Source of the DNA: Verrucomicrobiota bacterium | GTDB taxonomy: Bacteria > Verrucomicrobiota > Verrucomicrobiia > Limisphaerales > CAIQOK01 | Length of the DNA: 27,179 bases | Assembly (NCBI GenBank): GCA_025363535.1 | Contig: JANYDP010000001.1 | Span: 1 to 27,179, forward strand | Direction of reading: 5' to 3' | Shown here: in pieces, positions 7,169 to 16,700 of the stretch | How the letters are laid out: each line of letters starts with the position of its first letter | Position numbering within the stretch: the stretch's first letter is position 1 | The notes under the pieces: generated by a model | What the model saw: the letters and a program-made list of their open reading frames with translations, nothing else | Told to the model about the DNA's origin: nothing | Databases searched by the model: none | Position numbers and translations under genes: made by a program

Positions 7169-8458
7169 ATGAAGAAACCTGACGAATTTCCTCTCACGGT
7201 CAAGAAAGGCAGCGCTTCCGCCAAGATTTACCGCACTCCCACCAGCAACGGATACGATTCTTTCACTTTGGTTTATTGGCAGGATAAGACCCGAAAACGT
7301 GAGGCTTTTGGCGATCTGGCCGATGCCAAGCGGCGTGGCGGCGAAGTAGTTGGTTCGCTGGCGAAGGGTGAAATTCAGGCGGCGGGTGTGTCGTCGCAAG
7401 ACCAGGCGGCTTTCTTTCGCGCAACCGAACTGCTCCTGCCCACGCGCGTGAGTCTGGAATCCGCCTGCCGCGAATATGCGGAGGCTTTCAAGGTGCTCGG
7501 GGGTGTTTCCATTCTCCAGGCGGCGCGAGAATACGCAAGGCGACATTCGGCGGAAGCCGTTGCGAAAACTGTCCAGCAGGTAGTAGATGAATTTCTGGCC
7601 GCGAAACGTGAGGGACGAGCGACGCGGCTCCGGGGCAATGGTCGCAAGGTGAGTGAGCGATACCTGGAGGATTTGGATCGCAAGCTTCAGGCGTTCGCCG
7701 GGCGGTTTCATTGCCTGATCGGCGCGGTGACGGGAACCGACCTCAATGATTTTATTCACGGGTTGGAAGTCGAGGGCCGAACGAAAAACAATTACCGGCA
7801 AGCGGTGAATGTCTTGTTCGAGTTCGCAAAGAAGCAGAAGTATCTGCCCCGCGATCACGCGGTGATGGATGAAGTAGATGCGGCGGCGGAAGCGGATTTC
7901 GAGATTGAGATTTTCACGCCAGAAGAACTGACGAAGCTGCTCAATCACGCTTCTGAGGATTTGTTGCCAGTGCTGGTTGTCGGAGCGTTTGCGGGACTGC
8001 GGACTTCCGAGATTGAACGTCTCGACTGGCAGGACGTGAGATTCGACACCGCCGGCATCGTGGTGCAAAGGGGGAAGGTGCGGACGAAACGCGGTCGCGC
8101 ACGGCGAATCGTGCCTCTGTCGCCGAACCTAGCCTCGTGGTTAAAACAAAATGCGAAACGTGACGGCAAGGTCTGGCCGCATTCCTCGCCTTACCTATTT
8201 GAGTTACAGGCCAGAACGGCGGCGAGCGCCGGCGTTGCTTGGAAACACAACGCCTTGCGGCACTCGTTCATTTCCTACCGCGTGGCGGAAACGCAGAACG
8301 TGGCACAGGTAGCGCTGGAAGCGGGCAACTCGCAGGAAATGATTTTTGAGCACTACCGGGAGCTGGTGCGGTCAGCAGATGCAAAGACGTGGTTTTCCAT
8401 TGTGCCGGAAAAACCGGCAAATGTGATTGAAGTAAAAACGGCAAGCAAAGCCGCTTGA
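7169..8458 (+). CDS. Tyrosine recombinase / integrase of the island
   Basis: 429 residues. The N-terminal half (to about residue 240) contains the arm- and core-binding SAM-like part. The catalytic domain starts near FTPEELTKLLNHA. Arg I is R278 in AGLRTSEIERLDW, the beta-hairpin Lys lies in RGKVRTKRGRARR, Arg II is R364 in NALRHSFISY, and the nucleophile is Y396 in EHYRELV. Two positions that are usually His are Asn here (the first residue of the HxLR box and the GH position in EAGNSQ). From memory, this is common in integrases of Verrucomicrobiota and need not mean loss of activity. The enzyme should insert and excise the island at the adjacent tRNA-Leu. ATG 7169 has no obvious Shine-Dalgarno sequence. 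Confidence 0.9.
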   Translation: MKKPDEFPLTVKKGSASAKIYRTPTSNGYDSFTLVYWQDKTRKREAFGDLADAKRRGGEVVGSLAKGEIQAAGVSSQDQAAFFRATELLLPTRVSLESACREYAEAFKVLGGVSILQAAREYARRHSAEAVAKTVQQVVDEFLAAKREGRATRLRGNGRKVSERYLEDLDRKLQAFAGRFHCLIGAVTGTDLNDFIHGLEVEGRTKNNYRQAVNVLFEFAKKQKYLPRDHAVMDEVDAAAEADFEIEIFTPEELTKLLNHASEDLLPVLVVGAFAGLRTSEIERLDWQDVRFDTAGIVVQRGKVRTKRGRARRIVPLSPNLASWLKQNAKRDGKVWPHSSPYLFELQARTAASAGVAWKHNALRHSFISYRVAETQNVAQVALEAGNSQEMIFEHYRELVRSADAKTWFSIVPEKPANVIEVKTASKAA

Positions 8459-8524
8459 GAATGCTTTCTTGAGGTTCCCAATACCGAGCAACCAACATTA
8501 TCGAGACGACTCGCAGAGTGTTTA

Positions 8525-8554
8525 TTGCTTCGTTCGGGGAATACTGCTTAGAGT
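8525..8554 (+). promoter_or_regulatory. Weak candidate promoter for the BREX operon
   Basis: In the 149-nt gap between int and brxA the best sigma-70-like pair is TTGCTT (8525-8530) and TAGAGT (8549-8554) with an 18-nt spacer. Neither box is strong. I see no operator-like palindrome in the gap. Confidence 0.2.
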
Positions 8555-8607
8555 GGCTGCGCTCCCGATGATTGAGGGACCACCAAACTAGAAGCTTTTG
8601 AGTTGCG

Positions 8608-9477
8608 ATGAGCATAACCGATGAAACGACTTTAGAACCGGCGGCGGACGCTCTGCGTACTGCCATTGCTAACGGCCACGGCGGCGGGAAGGTGGCAGGC
8701 TCGGGGTTGGAGGCAACCGCGTCGCCGGGCGCGGTGGCCGCTGGTTTCAAGTTCGGAACGAATGGCCCCCATTCAAGCCGCACGATGATGATTGAGGATC
8801 TGCGCGGGTTGTTGGAACGGACTCCACCGGAAGCCTCGCTCGCCGATTTTCGGCGGGTCATCGTGGACGAAAATCTGCTCAATAAAAAAACCGAGTCCAC
8901 GCGGCGCGAGACGTTGCGTCGTCTGCGCGAACTGTACGCGCTGGATGTGGAAACAATGGTGTTTCGAGTTCTGCAAACTTACTGGCGACAAGACCCCGCC
9001 GGGCGTCCGTTGCTGGCGCTGCTCGTTGCGCTTGCGCGTGATCCTTTGCTGCGGATTTCTGCGGCGGTCATTCTCAATTCACGGCCCGGCAGTGAAATTC
9101 CGGTCAGTTTGTTTGACGACGCACTTGCGCGGGCGATGCCCGGCCATTTCGGTCCAAAGATTCAGGCGGCGACGGCGCGGCACATTGCTTCATCGTGGGA
9201 ACAAAGCGGCCATCTCACGGGCCGGTTGCGCAAGACGCGCCTGGCGGTGCGTCCGACCCCGTGGGCGGTGACATTGGCTTTATTTCTCGGGTATCTTGCG
9301 GGCGAACGGGGCGAATATCTGGTGTCGAGCCAATGGTTGCTGCTGCTTGATGTCCGGCCCGGCGAGGCCGGTGAACATATCTCAGCGGCGCACCGGCTTG
9401 GCTTGCTTAATTTTTTCCGTTCTGGCTCAGTGGTGCAAATCACCTTTCCGGCATGGCTGAAGGCGACCGGGGAATAA
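8608..9477 (+). CDS. brxA: BrxA-like BREX protein
   Basis: 289 residues. Recognisable blocks are SRTMMIEDLRGLL, DFRRVIVDENLLNKKTESTR, FRVLQTYW, LLALLVALARDPLLR, SSWEQSGHLTGRLRKTR and TPWAVTLALFLGYLAGERG. These match a family I recall as BrxA-type proteins of BREX loci, small helical DNA-binding proteins encoded first in type I operons. The N-terminal 55 residues are Ala/Gly-rich and not obviously conserved, so the true start could be slightly downstream, but it must precede SRTMMIED. The gene is first in the operon, and brxB begins 4 nt after its stop. The exact role of BrxA in methylation or exclusion is unresolved. Confidence 0.8.
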   Translation: MSITDETTLEPAADALRTAIANGHGGGKVAGSGLEATASPGAVAAGFKFGTNGPHSSRTMMIEDLRGLLERTPPEASLADFRRVIVDENLLNKKTESTRRETLRRLRELYALDVETMVFRVLQTYWRQDPAGRPLLALLVALARDPLLRISAAVILNSRPGSEIPVSLFDDALARAMPGHFGPKIQAATARHIASSWEQSGHLTGRLRKTRLAVRPTPWAVTLALFLGYLAGERGEYLVSSQWLLLLDVRPGEAGEHISAAHRLGLLNFFRSGSVVQITFPAWLKATGE

Positions 9478-9481
9478 ACGC

Positions 9482-10042
9482 ATGGCTCAAATTGACCGAC
9501 TGCTGAAAAATTACACGCGCTATGTCGAACTGCCGTGGGCCGAAAGTCTCGACGGAAAACAGCGCATCTGGTTTGCCATTTATCCCCCGGCGGAAGAACG
9601 CCGGCTGCGCGTTCAACTCACCGCCTTCGACCTCGCCACCAACGCGGCGGGTCATGGATGGTCGCTGGTGGATTTGACGGATGTCTTTCCTGATTGGCTG
9701 GCGGGCTACGGACATTTCCTGGACTACCTCGGCGACCCGGACAGCCTTGCGTTCGGCCTGCCGGATTTTCGCAAAGCGGTCGCGGAGAAAGTCGCGGCGG
9801 CGCTGCTGCATCCGAAGGCGGACAACAATTCCGTGGTCGCGCTGCATGGCCTGGCCGGGCTGTACGGGTTTCTGAAAGTTTCCGAAGTGGTGGATGCCGT
9901 CGCCAAAGACATCCGGGGGCGACTGCTCGTGTTCTTTCCCGGTGAAATTGACAACAACGTTTATCGCTTCCTGGACGCCCGCGAAGGTTGGAATTATCTC
10001 GCCACGCCCATCACCTGTCAGGAAAGTTTCATCAAGCTATGA
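9482..10042 (+). CDS. brxB: BrxB (DUF1788) BREX protein
   Basis: 186 residues with the DUF1788 pattern: MAQIDRLLKNYTRYVELPW at the start, RIWFAIYPPAEERRLR, WSLVDLTDVFPDWL, and the C-terminal LLVFFPGEIDNNVYRFLDAR followed by GWNYLATPIT. BrxB is an essential small component of type I BREX with unknown biochemistry, usually encoded just before the BrxC ATPase. That is the case here: its TGA overlaps the brxC ATG (ATGA at 10039-10042), implying coupled translation. A purine-rich GGGGAA in the end of brxA serves as a plausible ribosome binding site. Confidence 0.9.
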   Translation: MAQIDRLLKNYTRYVELPWAESLDGKQRIWFAIYPPAEERRLRVQLTAFDLATNAAGHGWSLVDLTDVFPDWLAGYGHFLDYLGDPDSLAFGLPDFRKAVAEKVAAALLHPKADNNSVVALHGLAGLYGFLKVSEVVDAVAKDIRGRLLVFFPGEIDNNVYRFLDAREGWNYLATPITCQESFIKL

Positions 10043-13000
10043 TTAACCGCGAGATTTATCAGAAAGACCCGACACAAACGGCGTTGCTCAACAACGGCGT
10101 GGCAAAGATCGGCGAACTGTCCTCGCCGGAAGAAATCAAGACGTTGCGTTTTGAATTGGAGAGTTTCGTTTGCGACGGGGAATACGAACGCGGGCTGCAA
10201 CGCATCCTCCAATCGTTCCTCGCGCAACTTTCACAGACGGAACAAAAAGCGGCTTGGATTAGCGGCTTCTTTGGTAGTGGCAAATCGCATCTGGCAAAAA
10301 TGCTTTGTTACCTTTGGGTGGATTACAAGTTTCAACCCGACGGCGCCACGGCCCGCAGTCTCGCGCCTTTGCCGAGCGAAATCCGCGATCTGTTCGTGGA
10401 ATTGGGCACGCAAGGCAATCGTTTCGGCGGGCTTTGTGCCGTCGCGGGCACGCTCGGCAGCGGCTCGATGGACAATACGCGCCTGGCGTTGTTGCAACTC
10501 GTGTTCCGCTCGGTCGGCCTGCCCGAACATTATGCCCTGGCCAAAATCGTTCTCTGGCTGCGCGAAAAAGGATGGGAAACCAAAGTGATTGCGGCGCTCA
10601 AGGCGCAAGGCACCAGTTTTGAAAAGGAGATTACCAATCCATTCGCCTCCACCGCGCTGGCGCAAGCCATCCTCGCGCAGGACTCGTCTTTTGGCAAACC
10701 AACGGATGTGCTGGCGGTCTTGCGCCAGCAATTTCCGGTCAACGCCAATGTGACCATTGCCGATGTGGTGGCGACGGTGCGCGAGATTTTTTCCAAAGGT
10801 GGCGAGATGCCGCTGACGCTGATCGTGCTGGATGAAGTTCAACAGTTCATCGGCCAGACGAATGTTCAGCGGGCAATGGACGTTCAGGAAATCGCCGAGA
10901 AACTTTGCTCCGCCTTCAAGGGCCGCGTTTTGCTCGTCGGCACCGGCCAGCAGGCGTTGACGGACACGGCCATTCTGCAACGGCTGATTGCGCGCTTTCC
11001 GGTTTCGGTTTCGCTTTCCGACACGGACGTGGAAAACGTCGTGCGCAAGGTCGTGCTCGCCAAGCGGCCGGACAAGGTCGGCGAGTTGCGGCAATGCCTG
11101 GCGAAGAATCAGGGAGAAATTGACCGGCACTTGAAAGGCACCCGCCTTGGCCCCACTTCGGACGATAACAAATGGCAGGAAGCGGATTACCCCTTGCTGC
11201 CGGTGCGCCGCCGGTTGTGGGAAAAAGTGCTGCGGGCCGTGGACACGACGGGCACTGCCGCGCAACTTCGCAACCAGTTGACGACGGTTTTTGAAGCCAC
11301 CCGCGCGACCGCGCCAAAGCCGCTGGGCAGCATCGTGGGCGCGGATTTTATTTTTGACCAGCTCGCGACGCAGATGCGGAACACGGGCGCGCTGTTGACG
11401 GAGTTCGACACGATTATTCGCCGTCATCGCGATGGCACGCCAGACGGCCAATTGCGCTCGCGATTATGCGCGATGATTTTTTTGATCAGTAAATTGGAAC
11501 GCACCGGGCCTGCTGATCTCGGCGTGCGTGCCACGCCGGAAGCGCTGGTGGATTTGCTCGTCGAAGACCTCGCCCAAGACCGCACCGAACTTTTGCAGCG
11601 CGTCCCGCCACTGCTTGATGGACTGGTTGCCGGTGGTGACTTGATGAAAGTCGGGGCGGAATACTCGCTGCAAACGCGCGAGGGCGCGGCCTGGACTGAT
11701 GAGTTCAAACGGCGCGTGAGCCAGCGGCTGAATGACACCGGCCATCTCGATAGTTTCCGCACCGACCGCCTGCGGGAAACGGCGGACGAACTTTTGAAAA
11801 AGGTCTCGCTTAAACAAGGTCAAGGCGCGAGCAACACGCCGCGCAAGCTGCAAGTGCATTATGACGCCACGCCGCCGCCGCCGGCTGGCGATGCGGTGCA
11901 GGTTTGGATTCGTGATGACTGGACCGAAGCTGAAACGACCGTCCGGGCGGAAGCCCAGGCTGAAGGCACGGGCAGTCCGCGCTTGTTCGTTTTCCTGCCG
12001 CGAAAGTCGGCCAACGAATTAAAGAACGCGATTGCCTCGCGCATGGCGGCGGAAGAAACGCTGGCCGCTCGTGGCAATCCGACCAGCAATGAAGGCGTGG
12101 AAGCGCGCAAATCCATCGAATCGAAACTGAACGACGCCAACAATGGTGAAAAGGGCATCAACGCGATTCTTGGCGAAGTGTTTGCCGACGCCAGAGTCTT
12201 TCAAGGCGGCGGGGCGGAGACCTCGGGCAAGTCGCTGGCCGAACTGGTGGATGAAGCCGCGCAGAGTTCCCTCGTCCGGCTGTTTCCGCAATTCAGTGTC
12301 GCCGACCATGCCGGTTGGCGAACGGTTTTTACCCGCGCCCGTTCCGGCGCGGCGAACGCGCTGGAAGCCGTCGGCTACAACGGGAATCCCGAAGCTCACC
12401 CGGTCTGTGCGGCCATCAAGACATTCGTTGGGGCGGGGCGACGTGGCAGCGACATTCGTAAACAATTTGGCGCGGCACCTTTTGGCTGGCCGCAGGACGC
12501 GATTGACGCCGCGCTGATGGCGTTGCTTACCGCCGGACATTTGCGCGCCACGAGCAACGGCAATCCGGTCAATGCCGCCGCGCTCGCGCAAAGCAGCATT
12601 GGTGCGACTGATTTCCGCGTCGAGATTCCCAGCCTTTCCGCCAATCAGCGGGTTGGCGTGCGCGGCTTGTTTCAAGCGGCGGGCCTCAACGCGCCGTCCA
12701 ACGAAGAATCCTCCTTTGCCCCGCGCTTTCTGGAGAAACTTGAAGCGATGGCGAAAGAAGCCGGTGGCGATCCGCCGTTGCCGGCGCGGCCTGACACGAA
12801 ATATCTGCGCGACTTGGGTTTGCTGTCTGGCAACGCCCAACTGCTCGCCTTGCTCGGCGAACAAACGCGGCTCAAGGCGGACATCGAAGCGTGGCAGAAA
12901 TCCGCTGCCGACATCGCCAAACGCCGTCCGCGCTGGGACTCCTTGCAACGCCTGCTGCAATTCGCCAAAGGTCTGCCGGTTCAAGCGGACATGGCAAATC

Positions 13001-13494
13001 AGGCGGCGGGCATCGCGGCGAATCGTTCGCTGCTGGCGAGTCCCGATCCGGTTGCGCCGCTTTGCAAACAATTGACCGCTGCGTTGCGCGACGCGCTGAA
13101 CACGCATCAAACTGAGTTGGAAAATACCTACCACCAACATCGGCAGGCCATCGAGGGCGGTGCGGTTTGGGCGAAATTGAGCGAGCCGCAGCGCAACGCG
13201 ATTCTCTGCGAACATGGACTGGAAACCCCGGCCAAGATTCAAGTGGGCAATGAGGATGAAATTCTTACCACGCTGAACGCTGCGCCGCTGGACACGCGCA
13301 AGACGGCGGTGGAAGCCCTGTCGCATCGCGCGGCCAAAGCGATGGAAGCCGCCGCGAAATTGATCGAGCCGAAAGCCACGCGGCTGCATCTTCCTTCCGC
13401 GACCATCAAGGATGAAGCGGAACTGGATGCGTGGCTCGGCCAGGTTCGCACGGAAGTTGTCACTAAACTCAAAGACGGCCCGGTGATTCTTTGA
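10039..13494 (+). CDS. brxC: BrxC, large BREX P-loop ATPase
   Basis: 1151 residues from the ATG at 10039 (MINREIYQKDPTQTALLNNG), which overlaps the brxB stop and fits the conserved BrxC N-terminus; the frame is open 17 codons further upstream. Walker A GFFGSGKS is at residues 76-83 and a Walker B-like LIVLDEVQQF is near residue 263. The remainder is long and mostly helical with charged segments. BrxC (related to PglY) is the AAA-type NTPase of BREX, required for both host methylation and phage exclusion, and probably works in a complex with PglX, BrxB and PglZ. The length is within the family range. The stop is followed by a 246-nt gap filled with repeats before pglX. Confidence 0.95.
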   Translation: MINREIYQKDPTQTALLNNGVAKIGELSSPEEIKTLRFELESFVCDGEYERGLQRILQSFLAQLSQTEQKAAWISGFFGSGKSHLAKMLCYLWVDYKFQPDGATARSLAPLPSEIRDLFVELGTQGNRFGGLCAVAGTLGSGSMDNTRLALLQLVFRSVGLPEHYALAKIVLWLREKGWETKVIAALKAQGTSFEKEITNPFASTALAQAILAQDSSFGKPTDVLAVLRQQFPVNANVTIADVVATVREIFSKGGEMPLTLIVLDEVQQFIGQTNVQRAMDVQEIAEKLCSAFKGRVLLVGTGQQALTDTAILQRLIARFPVSVSLSDTDVENVVRKVVLAKRPDKVGELRQCLAKNQGEIDRHLKGTRLGPTSDDNKWQEADYPLLPVRRRLWEKVLRAVDTTGTAAQLRNQLTTVFEATRATAPKPLGSIVGADFIFDQLATQMRNTGALLTEFDTIIRRHRDGTPDGQLRSRLCAMIFLISKLERTGPADLGVRATPEALVDLLVEDLAQDRTELLQRVPPLLDGLVAGGDLMKVGAEYSLQTREGAAWTDEFKRRVSQRLNDTGHLDSFRTDRLRETADELLKKVSLKQGQGASNTPRKLQVHYDATPPPPAGDAVQVWIRDDWTEAETTVRAEAQAEGTGSPRLFVFLPRKSANELKNAIASRMAAEETLAARGNPTSNEGVEARKSIESKLNDANNGEKGINAILGEVFADARVFQGGGAETSGKSLAELVDEAAQSSLVRLFPQFSVADHAGWRTVFTRARSGAANALEAVGYNGNPEAHPVCAAIKTFVGAGRRGSDIRKQFGAAPFGWPQDAIDAALMALLTAGHLRATSNGNPVNAAALAQSSIGATDFRVEIPSLSANQRVGVRGLFQAAGLNAPSNEESSFAPRFLEKLEAMAKEAGGDPPLPARPDTKYLRDLGLLSGNAQLLALLGEQTRLKADIEAWQKSAADIAKRRPRWDSLQRLLQFAKGLPVQADMANQAAGIAANRSLLASPDPVAPLCKQLTAALRDALNTHQTELENTYHQHRQAIEGGAVWAKLSEPQRNAILCEHGLETPAKIQVGNEDEILTTLNAAPLDTRKTAVEALSHRAAKAMEAAAKLIEPKATRLHLPSATIKDEAELDAWLGQVRTEVVTKLKDGPVIL

Positions 13495-13521
13495 TGCGAT
13501 GAAAGCCAGAGTGAACGTCCG

Positions 13522-13724
13522 CCCTCACCCCGGCCCTCTCCCCCAGGAGAGGGGGAACCGTTCGCCGCGATTGGATGGATCGAGGGTCACAGATTTTCGG
13601 GCGTCTTCGGCTGCGAACCAGAGCAAGGCGGCGATTGCAACCGCGATGGCCGAACTTTCCAGAAGCGTCCCCTCGCTCTCTCTCTCCTCGGGGGAGAGGG
13701 CCAGGGAGAGGGCGAGTCTCCGTT
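13522..13724. repeat. Repeat-filled gap between brxC and pglX with two opposed hairpin repeats
   Basis: A copy in plus orientation starts at 13522 (CCCTCACCCCGGCCCTCTCC) with hairpin arms CCCTCTCC (13534-13541) and GGAGAGGG (13546-13553). A related copy in the opposite orientation occupies about 13667-13724 (CTCCTCGGGGGAGAGGGCC and flanks). The ~110 nt between them hold no gene. Similar CCTCACCCCGGCCCTCTCCCC elements are dispersed in many GC-rich bacterial genomes, and a third copy sits inside pglX. The pair could act as a transcription attenuator or processing site inside the BREX operon. Confidence 0.7.
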
Positions 13725-13740
13725 TCACTATCTTCCCGGC

Positions 13741-16700
13741 ATGAACGCACTTCCCGCACCGCTCCGGCGTTTGTTGGAAAATGCCGCACAGGACGCCCGC
13801 GATGTGGCGGAAGCGGGGGCGCTGGCGGCGTTGAACGCGCTGGCGGTTCCGAATGCCGTCGCCTTTCCGCATCTCAACGAGGCGGACAAAAAACTGCGCG
13901 TGGCCTTGCGCGCCCAGGCGCGGCAACTGGGCGATGTGATTCCCAAAGGCGAAGCCGCGCCCGCGCTCACGCATCTGGTGGAAAAAGTGGCTTACGACAC
14001 CTGGCATCGGCTGCTGTTCACACGGTTTCTGGCGGAGAATCAATTGTTGCAACATCCCGGCGGCGCGAGTGTGTCGCTGCAAGACTGTGAGGAATTGATT
14101 CGCGAAGACCTGATGCTGCCGCAACGCGAGTTCACCGCGCCGGATGGCCGCACGCTGGCCGTGGAGTTTGCCGCCCGGATGCTGCCGGCAATTTTCCGCG
14201 CTGATGATCCGGCGGGGAAAGTGGGTCTGCCGCCGGAAAATCGCAATGCCCTGTTCAAGTTGATTGATGATTTGCCGCGCGACGTGTTCGTGGCGAGCGA
14301 CAGCCTCGGCTGGTGTTATCAATTTTGGCAGGCGCGGCGAAAAAAACAGGTCAATGAGTCCGGTTGCAAAATTGGCGCGGATGAATTGCCGTCCGTCACG
14401 CAGTTGTTCACCGAAGATTACATGGTGGATTTCCTGTTGGACAACACGCTGGGCGCGTGGTGGGCGGCGAAACAATTGCCGATTGGCGATTTACGATTTA
14501 CGATTGAAAGCGAAGAAGACGCGCGCAAAGCCGTTGCGCTGCCGGGTTGCGAATGGAAATATTTGCGTTTTATCAAGAGCACCTCACCCCGGCCCTCTCC
14601 CCAGAGCGGAGAGGGAGAAGAATTTTGGACTCCTGCCGCCGGCACCTTTGACGGCTGGCCGAAAACGGCAAAGGAATTGAAATGCCTCGATCCGTGCATG
14701 GGCAGCGGTCATTTCGTGGTGGCGATGTTTGAGCGGCTGGTGGCGTTGCGCATGGCGGAGGAAAATTTTGACGAAGCGGCGGCGGTGGCGGCGGTCATCC
14801 GCGACAATTTGTTTGGTTTGGAGATTGATCCTCGTTGCACGCAGATTGGCGCGTTTAATCTGGCAATGGCGGCGTGGCGGCGGGTGGGTCATCGCCAATT
14901 GCCGGCGATGAATCTGGCGTGTTCCGGCCTGGCACCGAACACCCGCGAGGCGGACTGGCTGGCGCTGGCCGGCGACGATGGAAATGTCCAGAACGGCATG
15001 GCGCGGCTTTATCGGCTGTTCAAAAACGCCCCCGTGCTGGGCAGCCTCATCAATCCGCGCGCCGCACGGGATGAATTGCTTGAAGCCGGGTTCCACCAAC
15101 TTCAACCGTTGCTGGAAAAGGCTTTGGCTCAAGAAGCCACAGACGACAACGCTCATGAAATGGCCGTGACCGCGCGCGGCCTGGCCAAGGCGGCGGAAAT
15201 TCTCGCCGGCCAGTTCACGCTTGTCGCGACTAATGTGCCTTACCTCGGGCGTCGCAAACAGGATGACTTCCTGAAGGATTACTGTGAACGCGTTTATCCA
15301 GACTCAAAAGCGGATCTCGCTACTTGCTTCGTAGAACGGTGTTTCGAGTTCTGTCGAGAAGGTGGTAATACCGCTCTTGTAACGCCGCAGGTCTGGCTTT
15401 TTCTTGGGACTTACAAGAGCCTCCGAGAGCGGCTGCTTAAAGAGTCTCAGTTCGACATCATTGTCCGCCTGGGACCTAACGCATTCCAAGACATGAACTG
15501 GTGGGCGGCTACAACTGCGATGTTCTCGCTGGGTCGAAGGAGATGTTCAGCGGATCATTTATTTGCCGGGCTGGACGTAGCTCATGTCCACGAACCTCAA
15601 GAGAAGGCGCAGGCGTTAGTCGTGAAGGATGCCGCCGTCTTAAACCAGAAGGATCAATTAAGAAATCCAGATGCGACAATTGTGTTCGAGGCTAGGTCTG
15701 CCTGTGCTCTCCTTTCGGAATGCGCCGACTCGTTTCAGGGTTCAGGACTAGCGGACATCGTAAAATACCGTCACTTTTTCTGGGAACATGAGGGCTGCGT
15801 CAATGGATGGGTCTTGCACCAAAGTTCGCCGAACGGCCTTGATCATTTTTCTGGGATGCACTTTGTAGCCCTGTGGGAAAACGGCGAAGGCGCGCTTGTG
15901 AACGAGCCAGAGGTGACTATTCGAGGCCGGCAAGCGTGGCAACAATTAGGAGTAGCGTGCGCTTGGCTGGGACGATTGCCGACGAGCATTTATCTCGGGA
16001 CAATCTATGACAACAGCGCTGCCGCAATCGTCCCGAAAGATCAATCTCACCTTACGGCGATTTGGTGCTTCCTTTCCTCACCAGACTATTTGAAGGAAGT
16101 TCGTAAGATTAACCAAAAGTCGCAGGTTGCTAACGCAACGCTAGTCAAAGTCCCCTTCGACTTGGCGCACTGGCAAAAGGTGGCGGCGGAGAAGTATCCG
16201 CACGGGTTGCCCAAACCGTTTTCCAGCGACCCGCCGCAATGGCTGTTCAACGGGCATCCCAAGGGCGCGGACAATCCGCTGCAAGTGGCCGTGGCGCGGT
16301 TGCTCGGCTACCGCTGGCCGCGCCAGACCGGATCGAGTTTCCCCGACTGCCCGGCGCTCGAAGCCGACGGTCTGGAACCGTTCGCCGATGACGACGGCAT
16401 TGTCTGCATCCCGGCGGCGGGTCAGGAGCAACCGGCAGAACACCGGCTGCGCGCGTTGCTGGCCGCCGCGTTTGGCGCGGAATGGAGCGCGGCGAAAGAG
16501 GGCGAACTGCTGGCGCAAGCCGGGTATGCCGGCAAAAGCATGGAGGACTGGCTGCGCAACGGTTTCGCGGAACAGCATGGGAAAATTTTTCAACAGCGCC
16601 CGTTTGTCTGGCACCTGTGGGATGGCCGCAAGGACGGTTTCAGCGCGCTGGTGAATTACCACAAGCTGGACCGCGCCCTGCTGGACAAGCTGATTTACAC

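Noticed and set aside
9988..10038. Earlier start for brxC at 9988
   Set aside because: It would overlap brxB by 55 nt with a non-conserved 17-residue extension; the ATG at 10039 gives the usual ATGA overlap and the conserved MINREIYQKD start.
13522..13724. CRISPR array or IS element in the brxC-pglX gap
   Set aside because: There are only two opposed repeat copies without regular spacers, and no transposase.
15232..15243. NVPY instead of NPPY as a sign of an inactive PglX
   Set aside because: The rest of the catalytic domain is intact, and I recall NVPY in related BREX methyltransferases, so inactivity is not supported.
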